Of a stretch of 64,000 nt of DNA, positions 1 through 7,491 are shown piece by piece (position 1 is the first letter of the stretch; each line of letters starts with the position of its first letter). The translations under genes and the position numbers were made by a program. The DNA lies in contig CAIUCH010000040.1 in assembly GCA_903897605.1 (NCBI GenBank), positions 1 through 64,000 on the forward strand, written 5' to 3'. The stretch is from an uncultured Alphaproteobacteria bacterium. GTDB taxonomy: Bacteria > Pseudomonadota > Alphaproteobacteria > Micropepsales > Micropepsaceae. The notes below the pieces were generated by a model. The model ran no database searches. It saw nothing but the letters and a program-made list of their open reading frames with translations, and was not told the origin of the DNA.

Positions 1-18
1 CCCCAGAAACCGCGTCGT

Positions 19-71
19 CGCTATGGCCGCCCTCCGGTTCCGCTACGCTCCACCTACGGCCGGCCATAGCG
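19..71. repeat. 11-bp perfect inverted repeat, possible end of a mobile element
   Basis: The arms CGCTATGGCCG (19-29) and CGGCCATAGCG (61-71) are perfect inverted repeats around a 31-base GC-rich spacer. No gene lies in the first 200 bases. The arrangement and the following non-coding sequence to about 115 resemble the terminal part of an insertion sequence whose body would lie left of the window, but no transposase is visible here. The mobile-element reading is inference; the inverted repeat is directly seen. Confidence 0.35.
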
Positions 72-146
72 CTGGAGGCTGGAATGCACTAACAATCAAA
101 ACGGACCACTCAGTGGGGGCCGATCAATATCCGCGCGGGCCTTCTT

Positions 147-160
147 TTGATCCAGATCAA
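147..160 (+). promoter_or_regulatory. FNR/FixK-type anaerobox
   Basis: TTGATCCAGATCAA matches the FNR/FixK consensus TTGAT-N4-ATCAA exactly. It lies 44 bases before the start codon of the small gene at 205. Boxes of this type bind CRP/FNR-family activators under low oxygen in alphaproteobacteria. A related box precedes the next gene, and both share CCAGATCAATG. Confidence 0.7.
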
Positions 161-204
161 TGCACCGGCGGTTGCATATGCGGACTCTGAAATAAGGAGG
201 TGCC

Positions 205-465
205 ATGATCTCGCTCGATGACTGTGTTGCCCTTTGTGGGTTGACGGAGAAAGAGGTCGCAGCGATAGCCGAACATGAGCATGTTCCAGAGATCGTGGCA
301 GCAACGTTGGCACGCTATCTTCTGCATCGCGAGCATGGCGCGGATAAGATCCGCAAAATGATAGTCGACGATATCCGTGCCGCGCTCGCAGCTAGCGATC
401 GGCAACATGCCTCCGCGCTATTATCGGCGCTGCGCCACTTCATGACCGTCTATCCGCAAGTCTGA
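205..465 (+). CDS. Small conserved-looking hypothetical protein, putative anaerobic-regulon member
   Basis: This 86-residue soluble, helical, acidic/His-containing protein has no signal peptide or membrane segment. The start is well supported: a strong AAGGAGG ribosome site at 194-200 lies four bases before the ATG. The N-terminus (ISLDDCVALCGLT) and the segment EHEHVPEIVAATLARYLL look like a small protein family I have the impression of seeing in other alphaproteobacteria as a hypothetical, but I cannot name a domain. An exact FNR/FixK box at 147-160 suggests expression under oxygen limitation. Function unknown. Confidence 0.75.
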   Translation: MISLDDCVALCGLTEKEVAAIAEHEHVPEIVAATLARYLLHREHGADKIRKMIVDDIRAALAASDRQHASALLSALRHFMTVYPQV

Positions 466-610
466 ACCCAAAATCGTTCTTGCACACGAATGCTCTGAGC
501 AAGGACCGCAACTAAAATATTTCGCGGCCTGCCATCGGATGGTTCCACTTCCGATGGGCCGCCCCAATATCCCTCGACTGTGAATTCCATCGAAGTGGCC
601 AAACCGCGCA

Positions 611-624
611 ATGACCCAGATCAA
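611..624 (+). promoter_or_regulatory. Degenerate FNR/FixK-type box
   Basis: ATGACCCAGATCAA keeps the right half-site ATCAA and a weakened left half-site. It shares CCAGATCAATG with the perfect box at 147-160 and lies 53 bases before the start codon at 678, a usual distance for an FNR-activated promoter. Confidence 0.5.
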
Positions 625-677
625 TGTGCTTTCGATATGAACGCTTAATTTGTTTGGCACACGCGGGAGTTTGAGCG

Positions 678-917
678 ATGAAGCAATGTCTGACGCGTCA
701 GAAGCTTGAAGATCTCGTCCTAGCGGAAGCATTGGGCGAGTGGGGATGTGAGGATATTACCGGTGTGACCATCGAAAAATGTGATCCCGCGTTGCATGGC
801 CGGAATTGGACCGTGACCCGTGTCGAAAATGAGGATTTGCCTGCCGGAGAGCGCACGGTGCAGAAAATCGTCGAACAGCTTGGCAAGCGGTACGATCTCA
901 GGGAAGAGCCAGAATAG
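678..917 (+). CDS. Small hypothetical protein, putative anaerobic-regulon member
   Basis: A 79-residue cytoplasmic protein beginning MKQCLTRQKLEDLVLAEA, with no membrane or export segment. GGGAG at 665-669 serves as ribosome site. The pattern of an N-terminal helix, a WTVTRVEN strand and a C-terminal helix (VQKIVEQLGKRYDL) looks like a compact folded domain. No family is recognised. It follows a FNR/FixK-like box (611-624), and so may be co-regulated with the gene at 205 although each has its own promoter region. Codon use matches the neighbourhood, so it is probably a true gene. Confidence 0.65.
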   Translation: MKQCLTRQKLEDLVLAEALGEWGCEDITGVTIEKCDPALHGRNWTVTRVENEDLPAGERTVQKIVEQLGKRYDLREEPE

Positions 918-966
918 TCAAAATTCCCGGTCACGAGTCGCTCTTCGGGTTCCGTTTCATTCGTTT

Positions 967-1006
967 GAAAATAGATGGCGCCCCGAGCCGGGATCGGACG
1001 ACCAAC
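967..1006 (-). repeat. Decayed copy of the tRNA-Asn 3' end (possible attachment-site remnant)
   Basis: Bases 967-1006 align with 1668-1709, the 3' half of tRNA-Asn plus its downstream flank. About 28 of the first 32 aligned positions agree, including the CCA end (TGG at 976-978 on the plus strand) and the T-arm core GGGATCG. The copy has the same orientation as the intact tRNA and breaks off before the anticodon arm. Such direct repeats of a tRNA 3' end are what tRNA-targeting integrases leave behind; no integrase is present between the copies. Confidence 0.45.
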
Positions 1007-1013
1007 ACCATTC

Positions 1014-1373
1014 TCATTTCAAATCTGCCATCCCGTAAAACGGCCGGATTTCGATCTCGCTCGGTCCCGGCATGGGATTGGGGCAACGCTTCACCCAGGC
1101 GACCGCCTCGGCGATGTCCTTGACATCCCAGATCCAGAAGCCGGCGACCAGCTCGCGGGTTTCAGCGAAGGGGCCATCGATGACCGTGCGGCCGGAGCCA
1201 TCGAACGCAATGCGCTTGCCGTGTGAAGAGGGCGCGAGGCCCTCGGCCATGATCAGGATCTTGGCCTTGCGCAACGCGTCGTTAAATCTGCCCATCGCCT
1301 CCATCATCTCGGGATTGGAGCTAAGGTCCTTTTCGCTGTCGTCGGTGGCCTTCACGAGCACCATCACACGCAT
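1014..1373 (-). CDS. YCII-related (DGPF-type) protein
   Basis: A 119-residue protein beginning MRVMVLVKATDDSEKD, a typical opening of the YCII-related/DGPF superfamily. The DGPF-like core is visible as IDGPFAETRELVAGFWIWDVK, followed by the SxDEAxxWVKRCP-like helix and a C-terminal IEIRPF. The ATG at 1373 is chosen over an upstream start because AAGGAGA precedes it and the family starts here. Family members are small ferredoxin-like-fold proteins, often found next to ECF sigma factors; no sigma factor gene is adjacent here. The precise function is unknown. Confidence 0.85.
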   Translation of the reverse strand: MRVMVLVKATDDSEKDLSSNPEMMEAMGRFNDALRKAKILIMAEGLAPSSHGKRIAFDGSGRTVIDGPFAETRELVAGFWIWDVKDIAEAVAWVKRCPNPMPGPSEIEIRPFYGMADLK

Positions 1374-1623
1374 CGCCTGTCTCCTTGTTTGTGCCGACCG
1401 CATCAACCTGGCATCGGAACAACAAACGGGGGTTTCGATGACCGACATCGTCCCGCAAATTTTTTAGACGATTGAGGCGCAGGGCGCGAGTGGCCGTGTT
1501 CAGGCCAGGGGATCGCGATGACGCGACCGGCGGCGATCCAAAGGGAGGGCCCTGCGGGGAGGCCGGGGACCGGTGTCCGACAAGTTGCCGCCGCACGGGG
1601 TGCCCAGGGCTGTGCCCAGAATG
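1374..1623. other. Intergenic stretch without recognisable gene
   Basis: I see no coding frame with convincing start and codon pattern between the YCII-like gene and the terminator downstream of tRNA-Asn. A run of six T at 1459-1464 is not preceded by a stem, so it is not called as a terminator. Confidence 0.5.
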
Positions 1624-1649
1624 AAAAAGCCCCGGAAAATTTCCGAGGC
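1624..1649 (-). terminator. Rho-independent terminator after tRNA-Asn
   Basis: On the minus strand GCCTCGGAAA pairs with TTTTCCGGGGC (one G-U pair) and is followed by TTTTTC. It lies 27 bases beyond the 3' end of tRNA-Asn and so fits as its terminator. Confidence 0.75.
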
Positions 1650-1675
1650 ATTTGCACTTAAGTTACTGAAATAAA

Positions 1676-1750
1676 TGGCTCCCCGGGCCGGGATCGAACC
1701 AGCGACCAACCGGTTAACAGCCGGTTGCTCTACCACTGAGCTACCGAGGA
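1676..1750 (-). tRNA. tRNA-Asn (GTT)
   Basis: The minus-strand sequence folds into a full cloverleaf: acceptor TCCTCGG pairs with CCGGGGA, the D-arm has GCTCAGTGGTAGAGC, the anticodon stem/loop CCGGCTGTTAACCGG carries GTT, the T-arm has GGTTCGATCCC, and CCA is encoded. It is followed by a rho-independent terminator at 1624-1649. Confidence 0.97.
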
Positions 1751-1850
1751 ACAGGACGCGGTGTCTAGCGCGTCCCCACCCCCAAGACCAGCGGAAATTT
1801 TCCAGCAGTTCGCGGCATTTCGCGCACCGCCAGGTGCAAATACTGGGCAC

Positions 1851-1880
1851 AAAAAAATGAGGCCGGGTGTGAGCCCGGCC
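1851..1880 (-). terminator. Rho-independent terminator
   Basis: On the minus strand GGCCGGG and CCCGGCC close a six-base loop and are followed by TCATTTTTTT. It ends the candidate small RNA and/or transcripts from the gene at 2030-2899. Confidence 0.8.
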
Positions 1881-1940
1881 CCAAGGCGTTGGGTAATGGT
1901 GGGGTGTCTTCAAGGAAGACATGGGCATCATGCCAACCCA
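1851..1940 (-). ncRNA. Candidate small RNA downstream of a CtrA box
   Basis: On the minus strand this segment has a possible hairpin at 1924-1934 (GGCATGATGCC), a perfect 7-bp hairpin at 1905-1921 (TGTCTTC-CTT-GAAGACA), a C-rich unpaired stretch, then a strong terminator hairpin ending in seven T (1851-1880). No convincing protein is encoded. A perfect CtrA-type box lies just upstream at 1944-1959. A promoter, folded body and terminator in about 100 bases fit a trans-acting small RNA of roughly 70-90 nt. The 5' end is estimated, not seen. The hairpin could instead terminate the upstream gene at 2030-2899. Confidence 0.45.
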
Positions 1941-1943
1941 GGG

Positions 1944-1959
1944 TTAACAAACACTTAAC
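1944..1959. promoter_or_regulatory. CtrA-type binding site
   Basis: TTAACAAACACTTAAC matches TTAA-N7-TTAAC, the full recognition site of the alphaproteobacterial cell-cycle regulator CtrA. It reads as a full site on either strand. On the minus strand it would place a start near 1920, just ahead of the candidate small RNA; no gene is correctly placed on the plus strand. Confidence 0.55.
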
Positions 1960-2029
1960 CAGACTGATTCGCGGACAATTTTTCAAAAAGATGCGGTCGG
2001 GCGCAATTTTCGGCCGGGCGCTGCAGCGC

Positions 2030-2899
2030 CTATTTCGGCAGAGGCATGGAGACCGCCCGGTCAGCGGTGCGTTCTCCCATCCATAGGGTGTCACCCGCCG
2101 GTTCGATCGCCGTCGGTGTGCCAAGCCCGTCCTTCAGGACGGTGATCGCGGCAATGTCGCCAGTGACCGTCACCATGTCCACTTTGCCGGCGCCATTCTC
2201 AGTCAGAAACAGCTTGCCGTTGGCCGCGCGCATTCCATCCGGCCCCTTGATCGGCTTGTCCATCCAGATGTCCACTAGCTTGCCGGCCTTGCCACTGGCA
2301 TCCATCGGTACGCGATAGAGATTGTTGGAAATCACATTGTTGGCGTAGAGCGTCGTGCCGACGAAGGTGAGGCCATCGATACCGTTTAGAGCGCGATCCT
2401 CGATCAGCAATTCGCCTTCCGGCGCGCCCGGTTTCAGCCGCCAAATCCGGCTGGCGGAAGTATCGGAAACGTAGAGCGCCTTGTCCGGCCCGATCGCAAT
2501 ATCATTGCAGAGATTGGTTTCCCCAGGCAGCGCCCAGCGAAATTTCGCGGCGCCGGTTTTCAGGTCGAAGCCGCGCAGGGCGCTGTGGCGATTGGGATTG
2601 CCGGGTGTATTGGCGATCTGGCAAGCCCACAAGATATTGCTCGCGCCATCCGCCAGCACGCCCAGGAAGGTGGCGTTGGCGTCTTCGGCGCTGACATCGA
2701 TGAATATTTCCGCAGCGCCACTGGTCTTCCTGGCGCGGTAGATTTTCGGCGAACTGGCGCTGCCCAAAATCAATTCACCGTCCGGCGCGATGGTGATGCT
2801 TTCCGGCTGGGATTGGGCGGGGACAGTGACCGTGGCGGCCATCGCCATTGTGGTCAGCAACGCCGACAGACAGGCAGTGGCGGTCGCAATGCGGATCAT
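2030..2899 (-). CDS. Exported SMP-30/NHL-type beta-propeller protein
   Basis: This 289-residue protein starts at the ATG with GGGGAG upstream; longer readings run into tRNA-Cys and are rejected. Residues 1-21 (MIRIATATACLSALLTTMAMA) form a signal peptide. The rest shows repeated blades of the type PDGELILGS, PDKALYVSDTSASRIWRL, GLTFVGTTLYANN and NGKLFLTENGAGKV. This is the six-bladed propeller of the SMP-30/gluconolactonase/strictosidine-synthase clan, likely periplasmic. A lactonase is possible but the metal ligands cannot be assigned with certainty, so no substrate is proposed. It lies alone between tRNA-Cys and a terminator. Confidence 0.8.
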   Translation of the reverse strand: MIRIATATACLSALLTTMAMAATVTVPAQSQPESITIAPDGELILGSASSPKIYRARKTSGAAEIFIDVSAEDANATFLGVLADGASNILWACQIANTPGNPNRHSALRGFDLKTGAAKFRWALPGETNLCNDIAIGPDKALYVSDTSASRIWRLKPGAPEGELLIEDRALNGIDGLTFVGTTLYANNVISNNLYRVPMDASGKAGKLVDIWMDKPIKGPDGMRAANGKLFLTENGAGKVDMVTVTGDIAAITVLKDGLGTPTAIEPAGDTLWMGERTADRAVSMPLPK

Positions 2900-2957
2900 G
2901 AGAAACTCCCCAAAATTCCCTGGGGCAGTTTTATAGCGCGGTTTTGAGAAGGGGATA

Positions 2958-3031
2958 TGGAGGCCACGCCCGGAATCGAACCGGGATGCAAGGATTTGCA
3001 GTCCTCTGCGTAACCATTCCGCCACGTGGCC
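2958..3031 (-). tRNA. tRNA-Cys (GCA)
   Basis: The minus strand gives a complete cloverleaf: acceptor GGCCACG pairs with CGTGGCC with U as discriminator, the anticodon loop CTGCAAA carries GCA, the T-arm has GGTTCGATTCC, and CCA is encoded. The U discriminator base is characteristic of tRNA-Cys. Confidence 0.97.
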
Positions 3032-3207
3032 TCACGAAAACTGCCGGACCTTGGGGGTCCGGCGAGCGGGTGGCGGCTATAGCAGACCCCCAGCAGTCAG
3101 GACAACAGTGCCGGGACAATGGGCCCGGCGACAGGCAGAAAAAGCCGCGTTGTCGACCACGGGCGGGGGGCCTATAAGCCGCAGCGACGCTATCCGGGAA
3201 TCTGCCC

Positions 3208-3849
3208 ATGTCCGCATCCGCTCGCTTCAACATGATCGAGACGCAGATCCGCAGCAATGACGTGACCGATGTGCGCATCCACGCCGCCCTGGATGCAGTG
3301 GCGCGGGAGCGGTTCGTGCCCAGCTCCAAGCAGGCCTTGGCCTATGCCGATGTGCCGGTCGAAATCGCGCCGGGCCGCTATCTGCTCGACCCCAGGAGCT
3401 TCGCCAAGGCGCTGCAACTTGTCCGAATCACCGCCGAGGACAAGGTTCTGGATGTGGGTTGCGGCACCGGCTATTCGTCCGCGGTGCTGGGCCGGCTGGC
3501 CAAGAATGTGATTGCCCTGGAACAGGACGCGGATCTGGTGCGCATTGCCTCCGGTCTGCTGGAAGGCCAGGCCAACGTCCAGATAACCCAGGGCGCGCTG
3601 ATCGAAGGATTCAAGGGCGGCGGACTTTACGACGTCATTTTCGTCAATGGCGCTATCGAGGCCCAGCCCGACACGCTTTTGTCCCAGCTCGAGGAAGGTG
3701 GCCGCCTGGTCGCGTTCCTGCAGTCCGGAGCGCAGGGTCGCGCCACCCTGTATCTGAAAGAGCAGGGCATGGTCGGCCATCGTGCCGATTTCGATGCCAA
3801 TGTCCCGCTTCTGGCGGGCTTCAAGAAGCATCTCGGCTTCGTCTTCTAA
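3208..3849 (+). CDS. Protein-L-isoaspartate O-methyltransferase-like protein
   Basis: A 213-residue cytoplasmic SAM-dependent methyltransferase of the PCMT family. The N-terminal region has the family's VARERFVPSSKQALAYADVP segment, and SAM motif I reads VLDVGCGTGYSSAVL (about residues 84-98). PCMT repairs isoaspartyl residues in aged proteins. Many alphaproteobacteria carry a diverged Pcm paralogue like this one, and it may not have the classical activity. The fourth strand of the Rossmann core appears as YDVIFVNGAIE. It stands alone upstream of popZ, with 132 non-coding bases between. Confidence 0.85.
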   Translation: MSASARFNMIETQIRSNDVTDVRIHAALDAVARERFVPSSKQALAYADVPVEIAPGRYLLDPRSFAKALQLVRITAEDKVLDVGCGTGYSSAVLGRLAKNVIALEQDADLVRIASGLLEGQANVQITQGALIEGFKGGGLYDVIFVNGAIEAQPDTLLSQLEEGGRLVAFLQSGAQGRATLYLKEQGMVGHRADFDANVPLLAGFKKHLGFVF

Positions 3850-3981
3850 GTATTTAAGAACTCACCCAGAAATCGGTTCCAGAAACCTTTGGGTACGCTT
3901 CGTTAACTTCGTCTTTGCGTTCGCTCGGGCACTGTCCTAGGGTTTTAAGAGCCGAAACCACGGCCGGTCGGGAGTTCCTCT

Positions 3982-4605
3982 ATGTCCAGTCCTCAGCACG
4001 AACCTACGATGGAGGAAATCCTTGCCTCCATCCGCAAAATCATCTCCGAGGACACCCCGGAAGCGGCTCCGGCCGCCGAAGCGGCGGCTGCGCCCCCGGA
4101 AGCCGCCAAGCAGGAACTGCAGGCCGAACCCGAGATCGACGTCCTGGAACTAACCCAGGAAGTGTTTGAAGAGCCGGTTGCCGCAAGCGAGCCGCCGCCC
4201 AAGGTTGACCATAAGCCCGACGACATCGTGTTCGAGCCGGTCCAAGAGGCGCCCCAGCCTGCGCCAGTGATCGAGGGCATCTTCTCCGACCAGACCCGCC
4301 AGGCGATGGAAGATACTTTTGCATCCATCTCCACCGAGCCTGAGACGCCCGCACCGGCCCCGCGCCCAGCGGCTGCGCCACTTGCCGCTGTCGGCGGGGC
4401 GAGCGTGGAAAATGTATTCGAGCGCGCCGTGCGCGAAAGCTTCGAACCGGTGATGGCGAAATACCTGTCCGACAATTCCGGAGTGGTGATCGAGCGCATG
4501 AAACCACTGATCCGCGAATGGATGGACGAGCATTTCCCCGCGCTTCTGGAAGGGGCGGTACGGACGGAAATCGAGCGGGTGGTAAAGGCCGGCGGCAGGC
4601 GCTGA
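3982..4605 (+). CDS. popZ: Polar organising protein PopZ-like (DUF2497)
   Basis: A 207-residue protein with the two conserved ends of PopZ. The N-terminal helix is EPTMEEILASIRKIISED (residues 7-24), and the C-terminal three-helix module runs from NVFERAVRESFEPVMAKYL to the terminus (about 139-207). The middle, residues 25-135, is Pro/Ala/Glu-rich and acidic, as expected for the disordered linker. PopZ polymerises at cell poles and anchors the ParB-parS centromere and signalling proteins in Caulobacter-like bacteria. Presence next to valS is common in this class. Confidence 0.92.
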   Translation: MSSPQHEPTMEEILASIRKIISEDTPEAAPAAEAAAAPPEAAKQELQAEPEIDVLELTQEVFEEPVAASEPPPKVDHKPDDIVFEPVQEAPQPAPVIEGIFSDQTRQAMEDTFASISTEPETPAPAPRPAAAPLAAVGGASVENVFERAVRESFEPVMAKYLSDNSGVVIERMKPLIREWMDEHFPALLEGAVRTEIERVVKAGGRR

Positions 4606-4775
4606 ACCCCTTTCGAACCGAGCAGACTTGACCGCGGATGTGCAGAGCGCATGAGCGGCACCCGCAAGCCCGTGCAAGCCGCAAGTGGCGCGACGGTCCT
4701 TCCCAAATGCTGCTGTTCGGCTTGACCTAAAAGGCAAAAAGCCCGAAAGCCTCGGCTGCGGATTACGGTTTTCCC

Positions 4776-7409
4776 ATGCTCGACAAGACATTTTCTCCCA
4801 AGGATGTGGAAGGGCGCATTTACGCCCAGTGGCGGAACGCGGGCGCGTTCCGCGCCGGCAACCGTCCGCAGGCCGAACCGTTCGCCATCATGATCCCCCC
4901 GCCCAACATCACCGGGCGGCTCCATATCGGCCATGCCCTCAACAGTACCTTGCAGGACATCTTGGCCCGCTTCGAGCGCATGCGGGGCAAGGACGTGCTT
5001 TGGCAGCCAGGCACCGACCATGCCGGCATCGCCACCCAACTGATCGTGGAACGCCAACTGGCGGAGCGGCAAATGAGCCGGGTCGGGCTGGGGCGCGAAA
5101 AATTCCTCGCCGAGATCTGGAAATGGAAAGCGGAGTCGGGCGGCGCGATCGTCGAGCAGCTGCACCGGCTGGGCGCCAGCGCCGACTGGAGCCGCGAGCG
5201 CTTCACCATGGACGAGGGGCTGTCGCGCGCGGTCGCCAAGGTCTTCGTCGAACTCTACCGCCAGGGCCTGATCTATAAGGACAAGCGGCTGGTGAATTGG
5301 GATCCCCGGCTGGAAACGGCGGTCAGCGATCTGGAAGTCGAAAATATCGAGATCAAGGGTCATCTCTGGCACATCCGCTATCCCATCGACGACATGCCGG
5401 GAAAGTTCATCACCATCGCCACCACCCGCCCGGAAACGATGCTGGGCGATACCGCCGTGGCGGTGCATCCGGATGACGAACGCTACAAGGCGCTGGTTGG
5501 TCATACCGTCGTGGTACCGTTGACCGGACGCCTGGCGCCGATCATCGCCGATGAACATTCCGATCCGGAAAAAGGCACCGGCGCGGTCAAGATCACACCG
5601 GCGCACGACTTCAACGATTTCGAGATCGGCAAGCGCCACAAGCTGGCGATGATCACCATTCTCAACAAGGACGGCACGCTCGCGGATACGGTGCCGGCGC
5701 CCTATCGCGGATTGTCGCGCGAGGCGGCCCGCAAGAAGATCATCGCCGATCTGGATGCCGCGGGCCTGCTGGAACGCACGGACGCGATCACCCATTCGGT
5801 GCCGCATGACGAAAAGACCAAGACCGTCGTGCTGGAACCCATGCTCACCGAGCAATGGTATCTCAATGTCGAACCGCTGGCGGCCAAGGCCATCGCGGCG
5901 GTGGAGACCGGCCAGACCAAATTCGTTCCCGAGAATTGGACCAATGTCTTTTACAGCTGGATGCGCAACATCCGGCCCTGGTGCATCAGCCGCCAGATCT
6001 GGTGGGGGCATCAGATTCCGATCTGGTACGACGCGGACGGCAAAATCTATTGTGCCGAGACCGAAGCCGAGGCGTTCGCCCAGGCCGGCGGCAAGACGCT
6101 CACCCGCGATACCGATGTGCTGGACACCTGGTTCTCGTCCGCGCTCTGGCCCTTCTCGACCCTGGGCTGGCCGGACAAGACGCCGGAGCTGGCGCGCTTC
6201 TATCCCACCAGCGTGCTGGTAACCGGCTTCGACATCATCTTCTTCTGGGTCGCCCGCATGATGATGATGGGCACCCATTTCATGGATAACGTGCCGTTCA
6301 GGACCGTGCTGATCCACAATCGCGTGCTGGACGAGCAGGGCGCCAAAATGTCCAAGACCAAGGGCAATGTGGTGGACCCGCTCACCCTGATCGACGAGTT
6401 CGGCGCCGACGCGCTGCGCATCACATTGGCGCTGACGGCGGGGCAGAACCGCGACATGCGCATCGGACCGGCCCGGGTGGAAACGGGGCGCAACTTCGCC
6501 ACCAAATTGTGGAATACGTCACGCTTCTGCGAAATGAATGGCTGCGTCACCGTCCCGGGCTTCGATCCCGCCGGTGTGCAAGAAACCGTCAACCGCTGGA
6601 TCGTTGGCGAAACGATGAACGCGATCGGCGCCGTCACCGCGATGATCGAGGAGCAACGCTTCAACGAGGCTGCCAGCAACGCTTATCACTTCGTCTATGA
6701 CACCTTCTGCGACTGGTATGTCGAAATCACCAAGCCGATCTTCCAGACCGGAACTGATGCAGCGAAGATGGAAACCCGCGCCACCACAGCCTGGGCGCGC
6801 GATCAGATTCTAAAACTGCTGCATCCCTTCATGCCCTTCATTACCGAAGAGCTTTGGGCCCGCACCAGCGAGATGCCGCGCGACACGCTTCTGGTCCTGG
6901 CGGAATGGCCCAAACGGATCGAGATTCCGGGAACCGATGCCGCGAATGCCGAAATTTCCTGGGTCGTCGAAATGATCAAGGGCATTCGCTCGGTGCGTTC
7001 CGAAATGAATGTTCCCGCCGGCGCGAAGATTCAGATGCTGCTGACGGGTGCAAGCAAAATTGCCGCAGAAAGACTTGCACGCAATCGCGATGTGATCCTG
7101 TCCCTGGCCCGGCTGACGTCCGCCGACATCGCGGATGCCATTCCAGGCGGTTCGGCCCAGTTCGTATTGGAAGAAGCCACCGTGGCATTGCCGCTAGGCG
7201 ATGTGATCGATTTCGCCAAGGAGCGGGCCCGGCTGGAGAAGGACCTCAAAAAGACCGAGGAAGAGGTCGCCCGCTTCGACGCCAAGCTTTCGAACGAACA
7301 ATTCGTCTCCCGCGCGCCGGAAGAGGTTCTGGCCGAGCAGCGTGAAAAGCGGACAGAGGCGGCCACCCTGGCGGCCCGACTGGCCGACGCGATCAAGCGG
7401 CTGGCTTGA
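4776..7409 (+). CDS. valS: Valine--tRNA ligase
   Basis: This 877-residue class I aminoacyl-tRNA synthetase charges tRNA-Val with valine. The HIGH signature is at residues 50-53 (in PPPNITGRLHIGHALN) and the KMSKS-type loop KMSKT at 524-528. The editing domain (ATTRPETMLGDTAVAVHP) sits around 217-340. The tungsten-rich WCISRQIWWGHQIP segment and the C-terminal coiled coil (FAKERARLEKDLKKTEEEV) are typical of ValRS rather than IleRS or LeuRS. Length is normal. It stands as a single gene 170 bases after popZ; the ATG at 4776 gives the expected MLDKTFSPKDVE start. Confidence 0.97.
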   Translation: MLDKTFSPKDVEGRIYAQWRNAGAFRAGNRPQAEPFAIMIPPPNITGRLHIGHALNSTLQDILARFERMRGKDVLWQPGTDHAGIATQLIVERQLAERQMSRVGLGREKFLAEIWKWKAESGGAIVEQLHRLGASADWSRERFTMDEGLSRAVAKVFVELYRQGLIYKDKRLVNWDPRLETAVSDLEVENIEIKGHLWHIRYPIDDMPGKFITIATTRPETMLGDTAVAVHPDDERYKALVGHTVVVPLTGRLAPIIADEHSDPEKGTGAVKITPAHDFNDFEIGKRHKLAMITILNKDGTLADTVPAPYRGLSREAARKKIIADLDAAGLLERTDAITHSVPHDEKTKTVVLEPMLTEQWYLNVEPLAAKAIAAVETGQTKFVPENWTNVFYSWMRNIRPWCISRQIWWGHQIPIWYDADGKIYCAETEAEAFAQAGGKTLTRDTDVLDTWFSSALWPFSTLGWPDKTPELARFYPTSVLVTGFDIIFFWVARMMMMGTHFMDNVPFRTVLIHNRVLDEQGAKMSKTKGNVVDPLTLIDEFGADALRITLALTAGQNRDMRIGPARVETGRNFATKLWNTSRFCEMNGCVTVPGFDPAGVQETVNRWIVGETMNAIGAVTAMIEEQRFNEAASNAYHFVYDTFCDWYVEITKPIFQTGTDAAKMETRATTAWARDQILKLLHPFMPFITEELWARTSEMPRDTLLVLAEWPKRIEIPGTDAANAEISWVVEMIKGIRSVRSEMNVPAGAKIQMLLTGASKIAAERLARNRDVILSLARLTSADIADAIPGGSAQFVLEEATVALPLGDVIDFAKERARLEKDLKKTEEEVARFDAKLSNEQFVSRAPEEVLAEQREKRTEAATLAARLADAIKRLA

Positions 7410-7491
7410 GACTAAAGACCCTGTTGGCGGCGCAGTTGCAGCCGGGCGGGGGCGTTCCTAATTCTTGTTTTCGCTATTGCCGGAGATTTTC

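Noticed and set aside
1675-1860. Plus-strand frame with RAGIEPATNRL
   Set aside because: This is the antisense translation of tRNA-Asn, a well-known artefact.
2958-3025. Extension of the beta-propeller gene to an upstream start
   Set aside because: It would run through tRNA-Cys; the internal ATG with GGGGAG and a signal peptide is far better.
3993-6317. 774-residue minus-strand frame
   Set aside because: It is the antisense of popZ and valS, whose own proteins are unmistakable; long shadow frames are common in GC-rich DNA.
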